64,000 bases of DNA, taken from Methylobacterium gossipiicola (GTDB lineage: Bacteria > Pseudomonadota > Alphaproteobacteria > Rhizobiales > Beijerinckiaceae). Numbering within the stretch: the first letter of the stretch is position 1; the number at the start of each line of letters is the position of its first letter. The stretch is taken from contig NZ_FOPM01000018.1 of assembly GCF_900113485.1 (NCBI RefSeq), positions 1 through 64,000 of the forward strand. The letters run 5' to 3'. The notes under the pieces were generated by a model that saw only the letters and a list, made by a program, of their open reading frames with translations, was not told where the DNA came from and did no database searches. The translations under genes and the position numbers were made by a program. This document shows, one piece after another, positions 42,374 to 52,435 of the stretch.

Positions 42374-42843
42374 CGGCCTGGGGGGCGGGCATCCGGGCCT
42401 GGGGTCCGCTCCGGGGGCGCCTTCCGGCGATCCGTTGCGCGGAGCGTCCGCCGGGATCGAGGGGATGCCGGATCGGGGCCGAAAGGACGGATCGCGGGCC
42501 GGTTTCGTGAGAGACACTTATGCGCCGATCCTGATCCTGCGGTGCAGCCGGAAAGCCGGATCTCGGGGAGGCGGCCCGACCGTTCCGACGAGGGGTTTTT
42601 CTGAACGCCATCAAGGGCGTGTGGGGGGGATCTGAAGGGGATGCATGATCCCCCATCGGCCCTCCCCCGATCCGATGTCCGAGCGATCCTGTCCGTTTCC
42701 TTCAGCCTTCGTTTACGCAGGTGCGACAAACCTCTGTGTCCCGAGGCGGCGCCCGTTCGCGCCGTTCCGGGCACCCGGCGGGCCTTGCCGTCCTCGGTCG
42801 CGGGTGTGTGTGCGTGCGGGAGGCGGCGGGGCGGATCATCGGG
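42374..42843. other. 470-bp gene-free interval before rlpA
   Basis: No gene, strong hairpin or recognisable promoter was found between the ParA partner and rlpA. Several frames stay open by GC bias but have no domain or ribosome-binding site. A centromere-like site for the ParA pair could lie here, but I see no iterons. Confidence 0.4.
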
Positions 42844-44253
42844 ATGACGCGTTCGACGAAGGCCGGTCTCATGTCCGGTTTGCCGGCCGGCACGCCCTGG
42901 CGAATCCTCGGCGTCTGCGCCGTGGCCCTCGCCACCGCCAACTGCGCCCAGACTCCCCAGCAGCCCCTCGCGGGCCCCACGGGCTCGGGCATCGACCCGA
43001 AATACGGGGTCAAGGCAAGCCCGCGCCTCTACAACGAGGGCGACGTGATCCCGAAGGGCGGCGGCCGGCGCTTCTCGGGCAAGCCCTACGTGGTGGCCGG
43101 GCGCACCTATGTGCCGCGTGAGAACGCCAAGGGTTACGTCCGCGAGGGGTTGGCCTCCTGGTACGGCGCCGCCTTCCATGGGCGCATGACCGCCAACGGC
43201 GAGGTGTTCGACCGCCATTCCATCGCCGCCGCGCACCCGACCCTACCCCTGCCGAGCTACGCCCGCGTCACGAACCTCGCCAATCATCGCTCGATGATCG
43301 TGCGGGTGAACGATCGTGGGCCGTACCATGCCGACCGCGTCATGGACGTGTCGGAGGAGGTGGCCCAGGCCCTCGAATTCCATCGCAGCGGCACCTCCCG
43401 CGTGCGGGTCGAGTATGTCGGCATGGCCTCCACCGCCGGCAGCGACGATCGCAAGCTGCTCGCCACCCTGCGGACGGATGGCCGGCCCGCCGCCATCGGA
43501 GGTCCGTCCCCGATGATGCTGGCCGATCTCGGCCCCGATGCCGCAGAGCCCCCGTCGCGCGTGTCCGCCCCGTCGGAGCCTTCGGCTGGCGAGCGTTTCA
43601 ACCGAAACCGCTCGGCCCTGGCGTTCAAGCCCGCCGCCGAGGACGCACCGGAGGAGGCCGAGACCGCGCGTCCGGCCCGCCCCGCCCCGGTGCTCATGGC
43701 CCGGGCCGCCGGCGTCGCCGTGCCCGCCGCCCTCCAGCCCACCGCCGCCCGCGAGACGTCGTTCAAGCCCGTCGCCCCGGTCCGGGTCGCTTCCATCGCC
43801 CCGGCCCCGGCCTCCCGGTCGCCGACTCACGGATCGGACGGCCCACACCGGACCGGAGGTCGGATGCCCGCCATCGGGCAGCCCCTGACCCGCACCGCCG
43901 CCGCCTGGGCGCCGCCCCCGCCGCCCGGCAAGGCGACCGCGAAGGCCGGCGCCTCCAGCTCGACCACTGTTTCGGTCAAGGCGATGGCATCCGCGAAGGC
44001 GTCCGGTCCCGGTCAGGGGGCGGTGCCCAAGGCGAGTCCCAAGGCCCTCGCCGCCGCGCCACCGGTCGCCGCCAGGCCGACCGGATCGGCGAAGGCCGCG
44101 CCCGCGCGGGCTCCCGTCCTCGCCTCCGCGCCGCCCGCGAAGGGCGTCGCCGCGAAGGCCCCGGTCGTCAAGGTCGCATCCGAGAAGGGCGCCGCGAAAT
44201 CCGGCACCGCCACGGCGAAGCCGACCCGCGCACGGATCGCCGAGGCGCGCTGA
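42844..44253 (+). CDS. rlpA: RlpA-family septal-ring lytic transglycosylase with long Ala/Pro/Lys tail
   Basis: A 469-residue envelope protein. The N-terminus has a hydrophobic leader ending VALATANCAQTP; the Cys could be a non-ideal lipobox. The double-psi barrel domain reads GLASWYGAAFHGRMTANGEVFD...AAHPTLPLPSYARVTNL...VRVNDRGPYHADRVMDVS (about residues 105-185). It has the catalytic Asp in VNDRGP and the conserved His in AAHPTLP. RlpA cleaves denuded glycan strands at the septum. Instead of the usual C-terminal SPOR domain there are about 260 residues of low-complexity Ala/Pro/Lys-rich sequence. ATG 42844 is the best start. Confidence 0.88.
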   Translation: MTRSTKAGLMSGLPAGTPWRILGVCAVALATANCAQTPQQPLAGPTGSGIDPKYGVKASPRLYNEGDVIPKGGGRRFSGKPYVVAGRTYVPRENAKGYVREGLASWYGAAFHGRMTANGEVFDRHSIAAAHPTLPLPSYARVTNLANHRSMIVRVNDRGPYHADRVMDVSEEVAQALEFHRSGTSRVRVEYVGMASTAGSDDRKLLATLRTDGRPAAIGGPSPMMLADLGPDAAEPPSRVSAPSEPSAGERFNRNRSALAFKPAAEDAPEEAETARPARPAPVLMARAAGVAVPAALQPTAARETSFKPVAPVRVASIAPAPASRSPTHGSDGPHRTGGRMPAIGQPLTRTAAAWAPPPPPGKATAKAGASSSTTVSVKAMASAKASGPGQGAVPKASPKALAAAPPVAARPTGSAKAAPARAPVLASAPPAKGVAAKAPVVKVASEKGAAKSGTATAKPTRARIAEAR

Positions 44254-44427
44254 GCGTTCGCCGCCGAACGGCCGCGTGACCGAGCGGATGCGCGTCGACC
44301 GGTCGCGGCCGGTCGGGATACGGTGCGGCGCAGCGGATTGGGGTTCGATCTCCCCCCGGATTCCTGTATCGTCACGCTTGAGCGGCGGGGGGCTGGGGAT
44401 TCCGGTCCGAATGGTGTGAGGCGAGTG

Positions 44428-45627
44428 ATGCGCGCGACGATTCTCGACGCGACCCGGACGGCCCTGCTCTGCGGGGTGCTCGCCCTGTCCGCCCTGGGCG
44501 GGGCGCGAGCCCAGAGCTTCCAGACGGCGGCGCCGCACGCGATCCTCGTCGACGCGGATTCGGGTTCGGTGCTGTTCGAGAAGGGCGCCGATGACCCCTT
44601 CTCCCCGGCCAGCATGGCCAAGCTGATGACCACCGAGATCGTGTTCAACGAGATCCGGCAGGGCCGGCTCACCATGGATTCGGAGTTCCAGATCACCGAG
44701 GATGCCTGGCGCCGGGGCGGGGCGGGGGGCGGCGGCTCGTCGATGTTCGCCCAGCTCAACAGCCGCATCAAACTGTCTGACCTCCTGCGCGGGCTCATCG
44801 TCCAGTCGGGCAACGACGCCGCCATCGCCATCGGCGAGGGCATCGCCGGCTCGGAGGAGAATTTCGGGCGGATGATGACGGCGCGGGCGAAGGAGATCGG
44901 TCTGACCCGCTCGACCTTCCGCAACGCCACGGGCTACGCCGCGCCCGACCAGAAGGTGACCGCGCGCGATCTCTCGAAGCTCGCCCTGCACCTCATCGAC
45001 ACCTATCCCGATCTGTACAAGATCTTCTCCGAGCGCGAGTTCACCTGGAACAAGATCAAGCAGCAGAACCGCAATCCGCTCCTCGCCCTCGACATCGGCG
45101 CCGACGGATTGAAGACCGGGTATCTCGAGGAATCCGGCTACGGTCTCACGGGCTCGGCGGTGCAGAACGGCCAGCGCCTCATCATGGTGGTGAGTGGTTT
45201 GAAGACCGCCCGCGACCGGGCGGCGGAATCCCGCAAGCTCATGGAATGGGGGTTCCGCGCCTTCGAGCCGCGACAGGTCTTCACGGCGGGCGAGACCGTG
45301 GCCGACGCCTCGGTCTATGGCGGCGCCCAGGGCAGCGTCCCGCTCGTGGCGAAGAAGCCCGTGCGGGTTCTGCTGCCGCGCGGCACCGGCGACCGGATCA
45401 CCGCCAAGGTGGTGTATGACGGTCCCCTGGTCGCGCCCGTGGAGGAGGGGCAGGCCATCGGCCGCCTGAAAATCATGCGCGGCGACACCCAGGCCCTCGA
45501 CCAGCCGCTCTATGCCGGCGCGTCCGTGGCGGCGGGCACGATTCCCCAGCGCGCCCTCGACGCCGCCATGGAGGTCGGCACCGGCCTGTTCCGCCGCGCC
45601 TTCGAGAAGGTCGGCGCCAAATCGTGA
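44428..45627 (+). CDS. D-alanyl-D-alanine carboxypeptidase (PBP5/6 family)
   Basis: A 399-residue penicillin-binding protein that trims pentapeptide stems in the periplasm. Signal peptide MRATILDATRTALLCGVLALSALGGARAQ. The catalytic motifs are SPASMAKLMT (SxxK nucleophile, about residue 65), QSGNDAAIA (SxN) and GLKTGYLEESG (KTG). A C-terminal PBP5-type beta domain follows, and the end is a short amphipathic anchor (DAAMEVGTGLFRRAFEKVG). The frame is open upstream to 44323, but ATG 44428 has GAGGCGAG just ahead. It is followed after 10 bases by tmk. Confidence 0.94.
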   Translation: MRATILDATRTALLCGVLALSALGGARAQSFQTAAPHAILVDADSGSVLFEKGADDPFSPASMAKLMTTEIVFNEIRQGRLTMDSEFQITEDAWRRGGAGGGGSSMFAQLNSRIKLSDLLRGLIVQSGNDAAIAIGEGIAGSEENFGRMMTARAKEIGLTRSTFRNATGYAAPDQKVTARDLSKLALHLIDTYPDLYKIFSEREFTWNKIKQQNRNPLLALDIGADGLKTGYLEESGYGLTGSAVQNGQRLIMVVSGLKTARDRAAESRKLMEWGFRAFEPRQVFTAGETVADASVYGGAQGSVPLVAKKPVRVLLPRGTGDRITAKVVYDGPLVAPVEEGQAIGRLKIMRGDTQALDQPLYAGASVAAGTIPQRALDAAMEVGTGLFRRAFEKVGAKS

Positions 45628-45637
45628 CGGGCGAACC

Positions 45638-46315
45638 GTGACCGGGACGACAGGGGCGTTCATCACCTTCGAGGGCGGGGAGGGGGCCGGGAAATCCACC
45701 CAGGTCCGGCGCCTCGCCGCGCGCCTGCGCACCGGCCACCCCGTGGTGGTGACGCGCGAGCCCGGCGGCTCGCCCAAGGCCGAGGCGATCCGCGCGGCCC
45801 TGCTGTCGGGGGTCGCGAAGCCCTACGGCCCCTTCGCCGAGGCCCTGCTGTTCTCCGCCGCCCGCATCGACCACCTCGATACCCTGATCCGCCCGGCCCT
45901 CGCCCGGGGCGAGACGGTGCTGTGCGACCGGTTCGCGGATTCGACGCGGGCCTACCAGGGCGCGGCCGGCGGCCTCGCCCCCGACCTGGTGACGAGCCTC
46001 GAGCGGGTCGTCGTCGGTCCGACCCGCCCGGACCTCACCCTCATCCTCGACCTCGACCCGGCCCTCGGCCTCGCCCGCGCCGCCAAGCGTTCGGCCGAGG
46101 GCGCCGAGGCCGGTCCCGACCGGTTCGAGGCCGAGGCGTTGGCCTTCCACACCCGCCTGCGCGACGCCTTCCGGGCCATCGCGGCCGCCGAGCCGGGGCG
46201 CTGCGTGCTCATCGACGCGAGCGCCGAACCGGAGGCCGTGGAGGCGGCGATCCGGACCGCCGTGACGGCGCGATTGCCCCGCCTTCTCGGGGAGGCGCAC
46301 GGCGATGCGGCCTGA
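45638..46315 (+). CDS. tmk: Thymidylate kinase
   Basis: A 225-residue dTMP kinase. The P-loop ITFEGGEGAGKSTQ lies about residues 9-22 and the DRx motif is LCDRFADSTRAYQGAAGG. TREPGGSPKAEAIR binds dTMP. The lid region is LARAAKRSAEGAEAGPDRFE. A GTG start at 45638 places the P-loop at the usual distance; an earlier start would run into the carboxypeptidase gene. Its end overlaps holB by 11 bases, in the order tmk-holB-metG-tatD typical of Rhizobiales. Confidence 0.96.
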   Translation: MTGTTGAFITFEGGEGAGKSTQVRRLAARLRTGHPVVVTREPGGSPKAEAIRAALLSGVAKPYGPFAEALLFSAARIDHLDTLIRPALARGETVLCDRFADSTRAYQGAAGGLAPDLVTSLERVVVGPTRPDLTLILDLDPALGLARAAKRSAEGAEAGPDRFEAEALAFHTRLRDAFRAIAAAEPGRCVLIDASAEPEAVEAAIRTAVTARLPRLLGEAHGDAA

Positions 46316-47366
46316 ACGCCTACCCGAGGACGTCGAAGCCGGCGACCTTCCGAACATCCCCCGTCCCCGCGATCAGGCGGGGTTCGTCGGCCACGGGCAA
46401 GCCGAGGCCGCCCTCATGGAGGGGATCGGGGCGGGGCGTCTGCATCACGCCTGGCTCATCGGCGGCCCGCGCGGCATCGGCAAGGCGACCTTGGCCTATC
46501 GCGTCGCCCGCTGGCTCATCGCCAACCCGGAGCCCGGCACCGCGCCCCGGACGTTCGACGTCGATCCGGATCACCCGGCGGCGCGACAGGTCGCGGCCCT
46601 GTCGCACCCCAACCTCGTCGCCCTGCGTCGGATCCGGCCGCCGACGGCGAAAACCCTGGCGACGAAGATCTCCGTGGATGCGGCGCGCGGCGCCCTCGCG
46701 CTGTTCGGCTCCACCGGCGGCACGGCGGGCTACCGCATCTGCATCGTCGACAGCGCCGAGGACCTGAACGCCAACAGCGCCAACGCGCTCCTGAAGATGG
46801 TGGAGGAGCCGCCGCCCCGCTGCCTGTTCCTCATCGTCAGCCACGCGCCGGGCCGGCTGCTGCCGACGATCCGGTCGCGCTGCCGGGCCCTCACCCTGCG
46901 CCCACTGGCCGAGGCCGACATCGCCCGGGTGGTGACGGGATTTCCGCAGCCCTTCGTCCAGCCGGAGCCGGACGCCCTCGCCCGGGCCATCGCCCTCTCG
47001 GAAGGCTCCGTGGCGCAGGCGCTCGCGATGCTGGAGCCCGCCACCGCCAACCTCGTGGCGGAGGTCGAGACCCTGCTCGCCCGCCTCGACCACCCGGACT
47101 GGCGCCGCATCCTGGCGCTCGCGGAAAAGCTCTCGGGGCGCGACGCCGACGACCTGTTCACCGCCAGCCTCGACACGGTGTTCCGCTTCGTCTCGGCCGA
47201 ACTCGACCGGCGGGCCCACGAGGACCCCGCCCGCCTTGCGGCCCTGGTCGAGGTGTGTGACAAGATCGCCCGCGCCGCGCGGGAGGCCGCGACCTACAAT
47301 CTCGACCGCCGGCCGCTGGTCCTGTCCCTGTTCGGAGACCTCGCCGGCGCCGTGCGCGCGGCTTGA
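46305..47366 (+). CDS. holB: DNA polymerase III delta-prime subunit
   Basis: A 353-residue clamp-loader subunit. [28 protein letters not shown] contains the vestigial P-loop. Downstream are [50 protein letters not shown], with the SRC sensor motif. Its place between tmk and metG is the conserved order. The C-terminal collar domain is intact and the length is normal for alphaproteobacteria. Confidence 0.94.
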   Translation: MRPERLPEDVEAGDLPNIPRPRDQAGFVGHGQAEAALMEGIGAGRLHHAWLIGGPRGIGKATLAYRVARWLIANPEPGTAPRTFDVDPDHPAARQVAALSHPNLVALRRIRPPTAKTLATKISVDAARGALALFGSTGGTAGYRICIVDSAEDLNANSANALLKMVEEPPPRCLFLIVSHAPGRLLPTIRSRCRALTLRPLAEADIARVVTGFPQPFVQPEPDALARAIALSEGSVAQALAMLEPATANLVAEVETLLARLDHPDWRRILALAEKLSGRDADDLFTASLDTVFRFVSAELDRRAHEDPARLAALVEVCDKIARAAREAATYNLDRRPLVLSLFGDLAGAVRAA

Positions 47367-47434
47367 GCCGGACGGACCCTCATCGCGATTCGTCCCGTGA
47401 TCCTTTTGAACCCTGCCTCCGGGGAACCTTCGAC

Positions 47435-49003
47435 GTGACCGACCCGGCTTCCGAAAAAACCTTCGGCATCACCACCGCGATCTCCTACCCCAACGGCGCG
47501 CCGCATATGGGCCACGCCTACGAGGTGATCGCCACGGATGCGTTCGCGCGCTTCAAACGCATCGACGGCTACGACGTGCTGTTCTCCACGGGCACGGACG
47601 AGCACGGCCTCAAGATTCAGCAGACGGCTGCCAAGGCCGGGATCAGCCCCCGCGACCTCGTCGACGACATGGCCGCCCGCTTCAAGGCCATGGCCGAGGC
47701 GCTGAACTGCTCCCACGACCGCTTCATCCGCACCACCGAGCCGGAGCACTATGCCGCCGCCCAGGAGCTGTGGCGCCGGATGGAGGCCAATGGCGACATC
47801 TACCTGTCGAAATACGCCGGCTGGTACTCCGTGCGCGACGAAGCCTACTACAACGAAGACGAGACGGAGATCGGCCCCGACGGGGAGCGCCGCGCCCGCG
47901 AGACCGGCACGGCCGTGACCTGGATGGAGGAGGAGAATTTCCTCTTTCGCCTCTCCGCTTACGGGGATCGGCTCCTGGCGCTCTATGAGGCGCAGCCCGA
48001 TTTCATCGGCCCCGAGACCCGGCGCAACGAGGTGGCAAGCTTCGTCCGCTCCGGCCTCAAGGACTTTTCGGTGAGCCGCACCAATTTCGACTGGGGCGTG
48101 CCGGTGCCGGGGCATCCCGATCACGTCATGTACGTGTGGGTCGATGCCCTGACGAACTACCTCACGGTGACGGGATTCCCGGACGAGTCGGACGCGCGGA
48201 AGAAGTTCTGGCCAATGGACCTGCACGTCATCGGCAAGGACATCGTGCGCTTCCACGCCGTCTATTGGCCGGCCTTCCTCATGTCGGCCGGTCTGCCCCT
48301 GCCCAAGCGCGTGTTCGGCCACGGCTTCCTGCTCTCCAAGGGCGAGAAGATGTCGAAGTCGCTGGGCAACGTCGTCGACCCCATGACCCTCGCGGCCACC
48401 TACGGGGTCGACGCCCTGCGCCACTTCGTCCTGCGCGAGGTCCCCTTCGGCGGCGACGGCAACTACACCCACGAGGCCATCGTCACCCGTTACACGGCGG
48501 ACTTGTCGAACGGGCTGGGCAACCTCGCGCAGCGCTCGCTCTCGATGATCGCCAAGAACCTCGGCGGCCTCATCCCGGAGCACGGCGACTTCACGGACGA
48601 CGACCGCGCCCTTCTGGCTCTCGCCGATGCCCTGCCGAGCGCCGTCCGCGAGGCCATGGACCGGCTCGCCCCGCACACGGCGCTGGCCGAGATCTGGGCG
48701 GTGGTGACGGCCTCGGACCGTTACTTCGACGCCCAGAAGCCCTGGGTGCTGCGCAAGACCGACCCGGTGCGCATGGCCGCCTCCCTCTACGTGGTGGCCG
48801 AGACCCTGCGGGCCATCGCGATCCTGGTGCAGCCGTTCATGCCGGACTCGGCGGGAAAACTCCTCGATCTCCTGGCCGTGCCGGCGGACTGCCGCCGCCT
48901 CGCCGATGTGGGGGAGGGGGGGCGCCTCGTCCCCGGCACCCCGCTCCCCGCCCCCGTCGGGCTGTTCCCGCGCTACGTCGAACCGGAAACGACGGCGGGC
49001 TGA
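47435..49003 (+). CDS. metG: Methionyl-tRNA synthetase
   Basis: A 522-residue class I synthetase. The HIGH motif is [12 protein letters not shown] near the N-terminus and KMSKS is [15 protein letters not shown]. The connective region lacks the paired CxxC zinc knuckles, as in the short alphaproteobacterial MetG form, and there is no C-terminal tRNA-binding EMAP domain. GTG 47435 with GGGGAAC upstream is the best start; the frame reaches back to TTG 47363 inside holB. The stop is followed after 44 bases by the TatD-type gene. Confidence 0.95.
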   Translation: MTDPASEKTFGITTAISYPNGAPHMGHAYEVIATDAFARFKRIDGYDVLFSTGTDEHGLKIQQTAAKAGISPRDLVDDMAARFKAMAEALNCSHDRFIRTTEPEHYAAAQELWRRMEANGDIYLSKYAGWYSVRDEAYYNEDETEIGPDGERRARETGTAVTWMEEENFLFRLSAYGDRLLALYEAQPDFIGPETRRNEVASFVRSGLKDFSVSRTNFDWGVPVPGHPDHVMYVWVDALTNYLTVTGFPDESDARKKFWPMDLHVIGKDIVRFHAVYWPAFLMSAGLPLPKRVFGHGFLLSKGEKMSKSLGNVVDPMTLAATYGVDALRHFVLREVPFGGDGNYTHEAIVTRYTADLSNGLGNLAQRSLSMIAKNLGGLIPEHGDFTDDDRALLALADALPSAVREAMDRLAPHTALAEIWAVVTASDRYFDAQKPWVLRKTDPVRMAASLYVVAETLRAIAILVQPFMPDSAGKLLDLLAVPADCRRLADVGEGGRLVPGTPLPAPVGLFPRYVEPETTAG

Positions 49004-49047
49004 GGGCGCCGCCGAAGCCGCGCCGGTCGAGAACCATCGAGTCTAGA

Positions 49048-49827
49048 ATGCTGGTCGATAGTCACTGCCACCTCGATTTTCCGAACTTCGCCGAAGATCT
49101 GCCGGGCGTCCTCGCCCGCGCCAGGCAGGCGGGCGTGACCCGCATGGTCACCATCTCGACGCGGGTGGCGAAGGCGAACGTCTACGCGGCCCTGTCGGAG
49201 GCGCACCCCGAGATCTGGCACACGATCGGCACCCATCCGGACGGGGCCGGGGACGAGCCCGATGTGCCGACCGAGACCATCGTGGGGCTCAGCCGGCATC
49301 CGCGCTGCGTCGGCATCGGCGAATCCGGCCTCGATTTCCACTACGACAACGCCGCCCCGGAGGCGGTGCAGGAGCGGGTGTTCCGCCGCCACATCGCGGC
49401 GGCCCGCGAGACCGGCCTGCCCCTCGTCATTCATTCCCGCGCCGCCGATGCCGAGATGGAGGCGATCCTCGTCGACGAGATGGGGCAGGGGGCCTTCACC
49501 GCCGTGCTGCACTGCTTCTCGTCCGGGGCGCGTCTGGCCGAGGTCGGGGTCGAACTCGGGCTCTACGTGTCGTTCTCCGGCATCGTCACGTTCCGGCGCT
49601 CGCAGGAGCTGCGGGCCATCGCGCTGTCCGTGCCGCGCGACCGCCTGCTGGTGGAGACCGACGCTCCGTTCCTGGCGCCCGAGCCGCACCGGGGCCGCAC
49701 CAACGAGCCGGCCTACACCGCCGACACGGCGCGGTCCCTCGCCAAGACCCTCGACATGGCGTTCGAGGAGTTCGCCGCCCTCACCACCGCCAACTTTCAC
49801 CGCCTGTTCCACAAGGCCGCCGCCTGA
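49048..49827 (+). CDS. TatD-family metal-dependent hydrolase
   Basis: A 259-residue amidohydrolase-fold deoxyribonuclease of the TatD/YcfH group. Metal ligands are in MLVDSHCHLDF (HxH), GIGESGLDFHY (Glu), VIHSRAAD and LHCFSSG (His), and LVETDAPFLAPEPHRG (Asp). TatD enzymes act on DNA 3' ends or as quality-control peptidases. The gene belongs to the tmk-holB-metG run. ATG 49048 begins exactly at the metal motif. Confidence 0.94.
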   Translation: MLVDSHCHLDFPNFAEDLPGVLARARQAGVTRMVTISTRVAKANVYAALSEAHPEIWHTIGTHPDGAGDEPDVPTETIVGLSRHPRCVGIGESGLDFHYDNAAPEAVQERVFRRHIAAARETGLPLVIHSRAADAEMEAILVDEMGQGAFTAVLHCFSSGARLAEVGVELGLYVSFSGIVTFRRSQELRAIALSVPRDRLLVETDAPFLAPEPHRGRTNEPAYTADTARSLAKTLDMAFEEFAALTTANFHRLFHKAAA

Positions 49828-49905
49828 CGCGGGCAGGGGCTGGAGCGGAGGAGGGGGCGTGACAGGCCCCTGCCCCCTCCGATACCAACGGAGCCGGAGG
49901 GTGCG

Positions 49906-50709
49906 ATGGGTTCCTTGACGTTGACGATCCTCGGCTGCGGCTCGTCGGGCGGCGTGCCCCGCGTCGCCTATGGCTGGGGCGCCTGCGATCCGGCCGAGCC
50001 GAAGAACCGGCGGCGGCGCTGCTCCCTTCTCGTGGAGCGGGGCGGGCCGGGCGACGGCACCACCGTCCTCGTCGACACCTCGCCGGACCTGCGCGAGCAA
50101 CTCATCGGGGCCGGGGTGAAGCGCCTCGATGCGGTGCTGTTCACCCACGCCCATGCCGACCACACCCACGGCATCGACGATGTCCGCCCCCTCGTGATCC
50201 ACATGCACCAGCGCATCCCGGTCTATGCCGATGCCCTCACCCGCACGCTCCTGGAGCGCCGCTTCGGCTACTGCTTCGTGACGCCGCCGGGCAGCGACTA
50301 TCCGCCGATTCTCGACCTGAACAGCCTCGCGGCGGGGGAGAGCGTGACGGTGGAGGGGGCGGGCGGCGCCGTGACGGCCCTGCCCTTCGCCATGGAGCAC
50401 GGCAACGAGGCGGCGCTCGGGTTTCGTTTCGGTTCGGCCGCCTATGCCCCCGATGTCAGCCTGATGCCGGAGGCGGCGCAGGCGCGGCTGCACGACCTCG
50501 ATCTTCTCATCATCGACGCCCTGCGGGAGACGCCGCACCCGACGCACTACTCGGTCTCGGACGCCCTGGCACTCATCGAGACGGTGCGGCCCCGCCGCGC
50601 CGTGCTGACCAATCTCCACACGGATCTCGACTACGCCACCCTGGCGCGCAAGCTCCCGGCCCACGTGGTGCCGGCCTATGACGGGTTGAGCCTGACGGTG
50701 GATGCGTGA
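49906..50709 (+). CDS. MBL-fold metallo-hydrolase (PhnP-like)
   Basis: A 267-residue metallo-beta-lactamase-fold phosphodiesterase. The dinuclear site motif is FTHAHADHTHGIDDVRP (HxHxDH). LGCGSSGGVPRV opens the protein and further His ligands are in FAMEHGNE and NLHTDLD. PhnP-like enzymes cleave cyclic phosphate esters, and this family commonly follows tatD in Rhizobiales, suggesting nucleic-acid turnover. It is 78 bases after TatD and convergent with the GDSL gene. Confidence 0.92.
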   Translation: MGSLTLTILGCGSSGGVPRVAYGWGACDPAEPKNRRRRCSLLVERGGPGDGTTVLVDTSPDLREQLIGAGVKRLDAVLFTHAHADHTHGIDDVRPLVIHMHQRIPVYADALTRTLLERRFGYCFVTPPGSDYPPILDLNSLAAGESVTVEGAGGAVTALPFAMEHGNEAALGFRFGSAAYAPDVSLMPEAAQARLHDLDLLIIDALRETPHPTHYSVSDALALIETVRPRRAVLTNLHTDLDYATLARKLPAHVVPAYDGLSLTVDA

Positions 50710-50730
50710 TGCGGGAGGAGGGCGGTCCGG

Positions 50731-51567
50731 TCAGTTCCGGGCCGGAGCGTCTTCGGCCAAGCCGGCATTGACGAGGATCTGGGCCGAGGCGGCCTTGGCG
50801 AGCTGGTCGTAGCCCGCATCGGTCATGTGGAGGCCGTCCGGGCCGATCATCTGCGTCGGCGTGAGCAGGCCCTTGGCCACCCAGGCGCGCATGAGGGCAT
50901 TGCGGCGGATCACCGGCACGCCGAGTTCCGTCGCGACCTCGTGCAGGGCCGTGCCGTAGCGCTCCGATCCGGCGGTGCCGGACAGGCGCTTGCACCATTG
51001 TTGATCCATGAGGATCACGTCCGCGCCCGTGGCGCGGATCGCCAGGATGCCGGCGCGGGTGAGTTCGGCGAAGCGCTCGACGCTGACGCCGGTCATCGGG
51101 TCGTTGCTGCCCGTCTGCCACACGACGAGATCGGGCTTCTCCGCCAGGACGTCGCGCGCGAGACGCTGGGCCATGGCCTCGGAATCGTCGCCGCCCTTGC
51201 CCCGGTTGATCACCGTGACCGACTGGTGGCCGGCCTTGCCGAGACGCGCCTCCAGATCCTCCTGCAGCTGCGCCGGATAGGCCGAGGCCGGCGAGGAGGC
51301 GCCGATGCCCTCCGTGGAGGACGATCCGAAGGCCACGATGCGGATGTCCCTGCCCTCGGCGACGAGGCCGGCGACGCGCGGCAGGCGCGCTAGGGTGCGG
51401 GCATGAAGGGCCGGGCGGCCCGAGAAAGCCGGCCGCACCGGCGCGGGCGCGTCCAACCCAACATGGAGGACGGGAAGCGGGGCCGGCTCGGACCAGGCCG
51501 GGGCACACAGGGCCGTCAGGGTAAGGCCGAGGACCGGAACGAGGGAGACACGCGCGGGGATCGACAT
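50731..51567 (-). CDS. SGNH/GDSL-family hydrolase, exported
   Basis: A 278-residue secreted esterase-like protein. Signal peptide MSIPARVSLVPVLGLTLTALCAPAWS. Block I is IVAFGSSSTEGIGASSP (Ser nucleophile). Block III GxND is VVWQTGSNDPMTG and block V is DGLHMTDAGYDQLA (Asp/His). In block II the oxyanion Gly is in INRGKGGDDSEAMA. Substrates in this family range from lipids to acetylated glycans. ATG 51567 is chosen; GTG 51570 is directly in front. Confidence 0.88.
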   Translation of the reverse strand: MSIPARVSLVPVLGLTLTALCAPAWSEPAPLPVLHVGLDAPAPVRPAFSGRPALHARTLARLPRVAGLVAEGRDIRIVAFGSSSTEGIGASSPASAYPAQLQEDLEARLGKAGHQSVTVINRGKGGDDSEAMAQRLARDVLAEKPDLVVWQTGSNDPMTGVSVERFAELTRAGILAIRATGADVILMDQQWCKRLSGTAGSERYGTALHEVATELGVPVIRRNALMRAWVAKGLLTPTQMIGPDGLHMTDAGYDQLAKAASAQILVNAGLAEDAPARN

Positions 51568-51570
51568 CAC

Positions 51571-51966
51571 GTTCGCTTCGCTGGGCTGTCAGAACGGTCC
51601 ACGCCCGGCAAGGCGGTGCGACCGTATAAATTATTTCTTGAGCCAAGATTATGACGAAGGCGAGGGCGTTAACGATCTCCATGGCACAATGTGCCCCGTT
51701 TGTCCGAGTTATGCCCCGAACCCCGGGCTCAAGATGAATCCCGGGTTCATCGTGGAGGGCTCCGAAGGCCCTCAGGAACCCCCCTGCCCCCTGATTCTGT
51801 CAGGGATAGTTCCATAATATATCTTATGCGAACGCCATGGGTTCGCTCCGGGAGGTCCGGTCGGGGCCCGGTCGGCACCCGCTCGGCGGCCTCCGACCAA
51901 GCCTCCCGCCCGGTCGGAGCGCCCTCGCCCGTCGGTCCGCGACCGCTTGGGTCGGGCGGGCGCCGG
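51571..51966. other. Gene-free interval with two short hairpins
   Basis: About 400 bases between the GDSL gene and a small conserved gene on the same strand. It contains two palindromes: GAACCCCGGG paired with CCCGGGTTC (51718-51748) and GAGGGC paired with GCCCTC (51755-51773). They could end transcription of the small gene. AT-rich bases at 51615-51650 may hold the GDSL promoter but I cannot assign elements. Confidence 0.4.
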
Positions 51967-52004
51967 ATCAGAGCCGGAGTTCGATATCAGAGCCGAAGTT
52001 CGAT
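51967..52004. repeat. Tandem 19-bp duplication at a gene 3' end
   Basis: Two adjacent 19-base units (51967-51985 and 51986-52004) differ at one position. They cover the last codons and stop of the small conserved protein, so the stop region is duplicated. It looks like a recent slippage event. Confidence 0.8.
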
Positions 52005-52271
52005 CCGATCCGCCGAGAGCACCACGGCATCGGGTCGGTGCTCCGTGGCGTCGGTGGCGTAGTGCAGCGCGTCGGCGCGCGTCCGGAACAGGCCCCCGGC
52101 CAGCCCGTGGATTTCCGTGGCGACCCAGAATCCCTGCGGGTCCTGGCCGACGACGAACCGGGATGGCGCACGGATCGCAGGATTCGGGGTGAGGGGGATG
52201 GCGACGGGCATCGGACTGGGCATGGATCGGCCGGGGTTCGCGCGATCCGCTACTGGGACCGCATCCGTCAT
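51987..52271 (-). CDS. Small conserved hypothetical protein
   Basis: A 94-residue protein (ATG 52271; ATG 52331 would add 20 residues). After a Pro-rich N-terminus, the conserved part reads RFVVGQDPQGFWVATEIHGLAGGLFRTRADALHYATDAT...AVVLSADRIEL. This is a compact beta-alpha fold seen in many short Rhizobiales proteins annotated as hypothetical. Function unknown. The 3' end is altered by a tandem duplication but the frame stops at the first TGA. Confidence 0.6.
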   Translation of the reverse strand: MTDAVPVADRANPGRSMPSPMPVAIPLTPNPAIRAPSRFVVGQDPQGFWVATEIHGLAGGLFRTRADALHYATDATEHRPDAVVLSADRIELRL

Positions 52272-52435
52272 CTGCACCAGCGCGCATAAGGGTTCGAGGC
52301 GGACCGGGGCGCGATGAGATGAGGAAACCATCAGGAACGGTCCCGTCTTCCGCGGAACGGAGAGGCGCGGGTGAGGGCGGTTTCGGCAGCAAGGAACGGG
52401 ATGCCTTCGTCCCCGGGAGGGGCCAGGATCGTGCG

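Noticed and set aside
51691..52062. 123-codon plus-strand frame over the interval after the GDSL gene
   Set aside because: It crosses hairpins and the tandem repeat, overlaps the small conserved gene antisense, and shows no family features.
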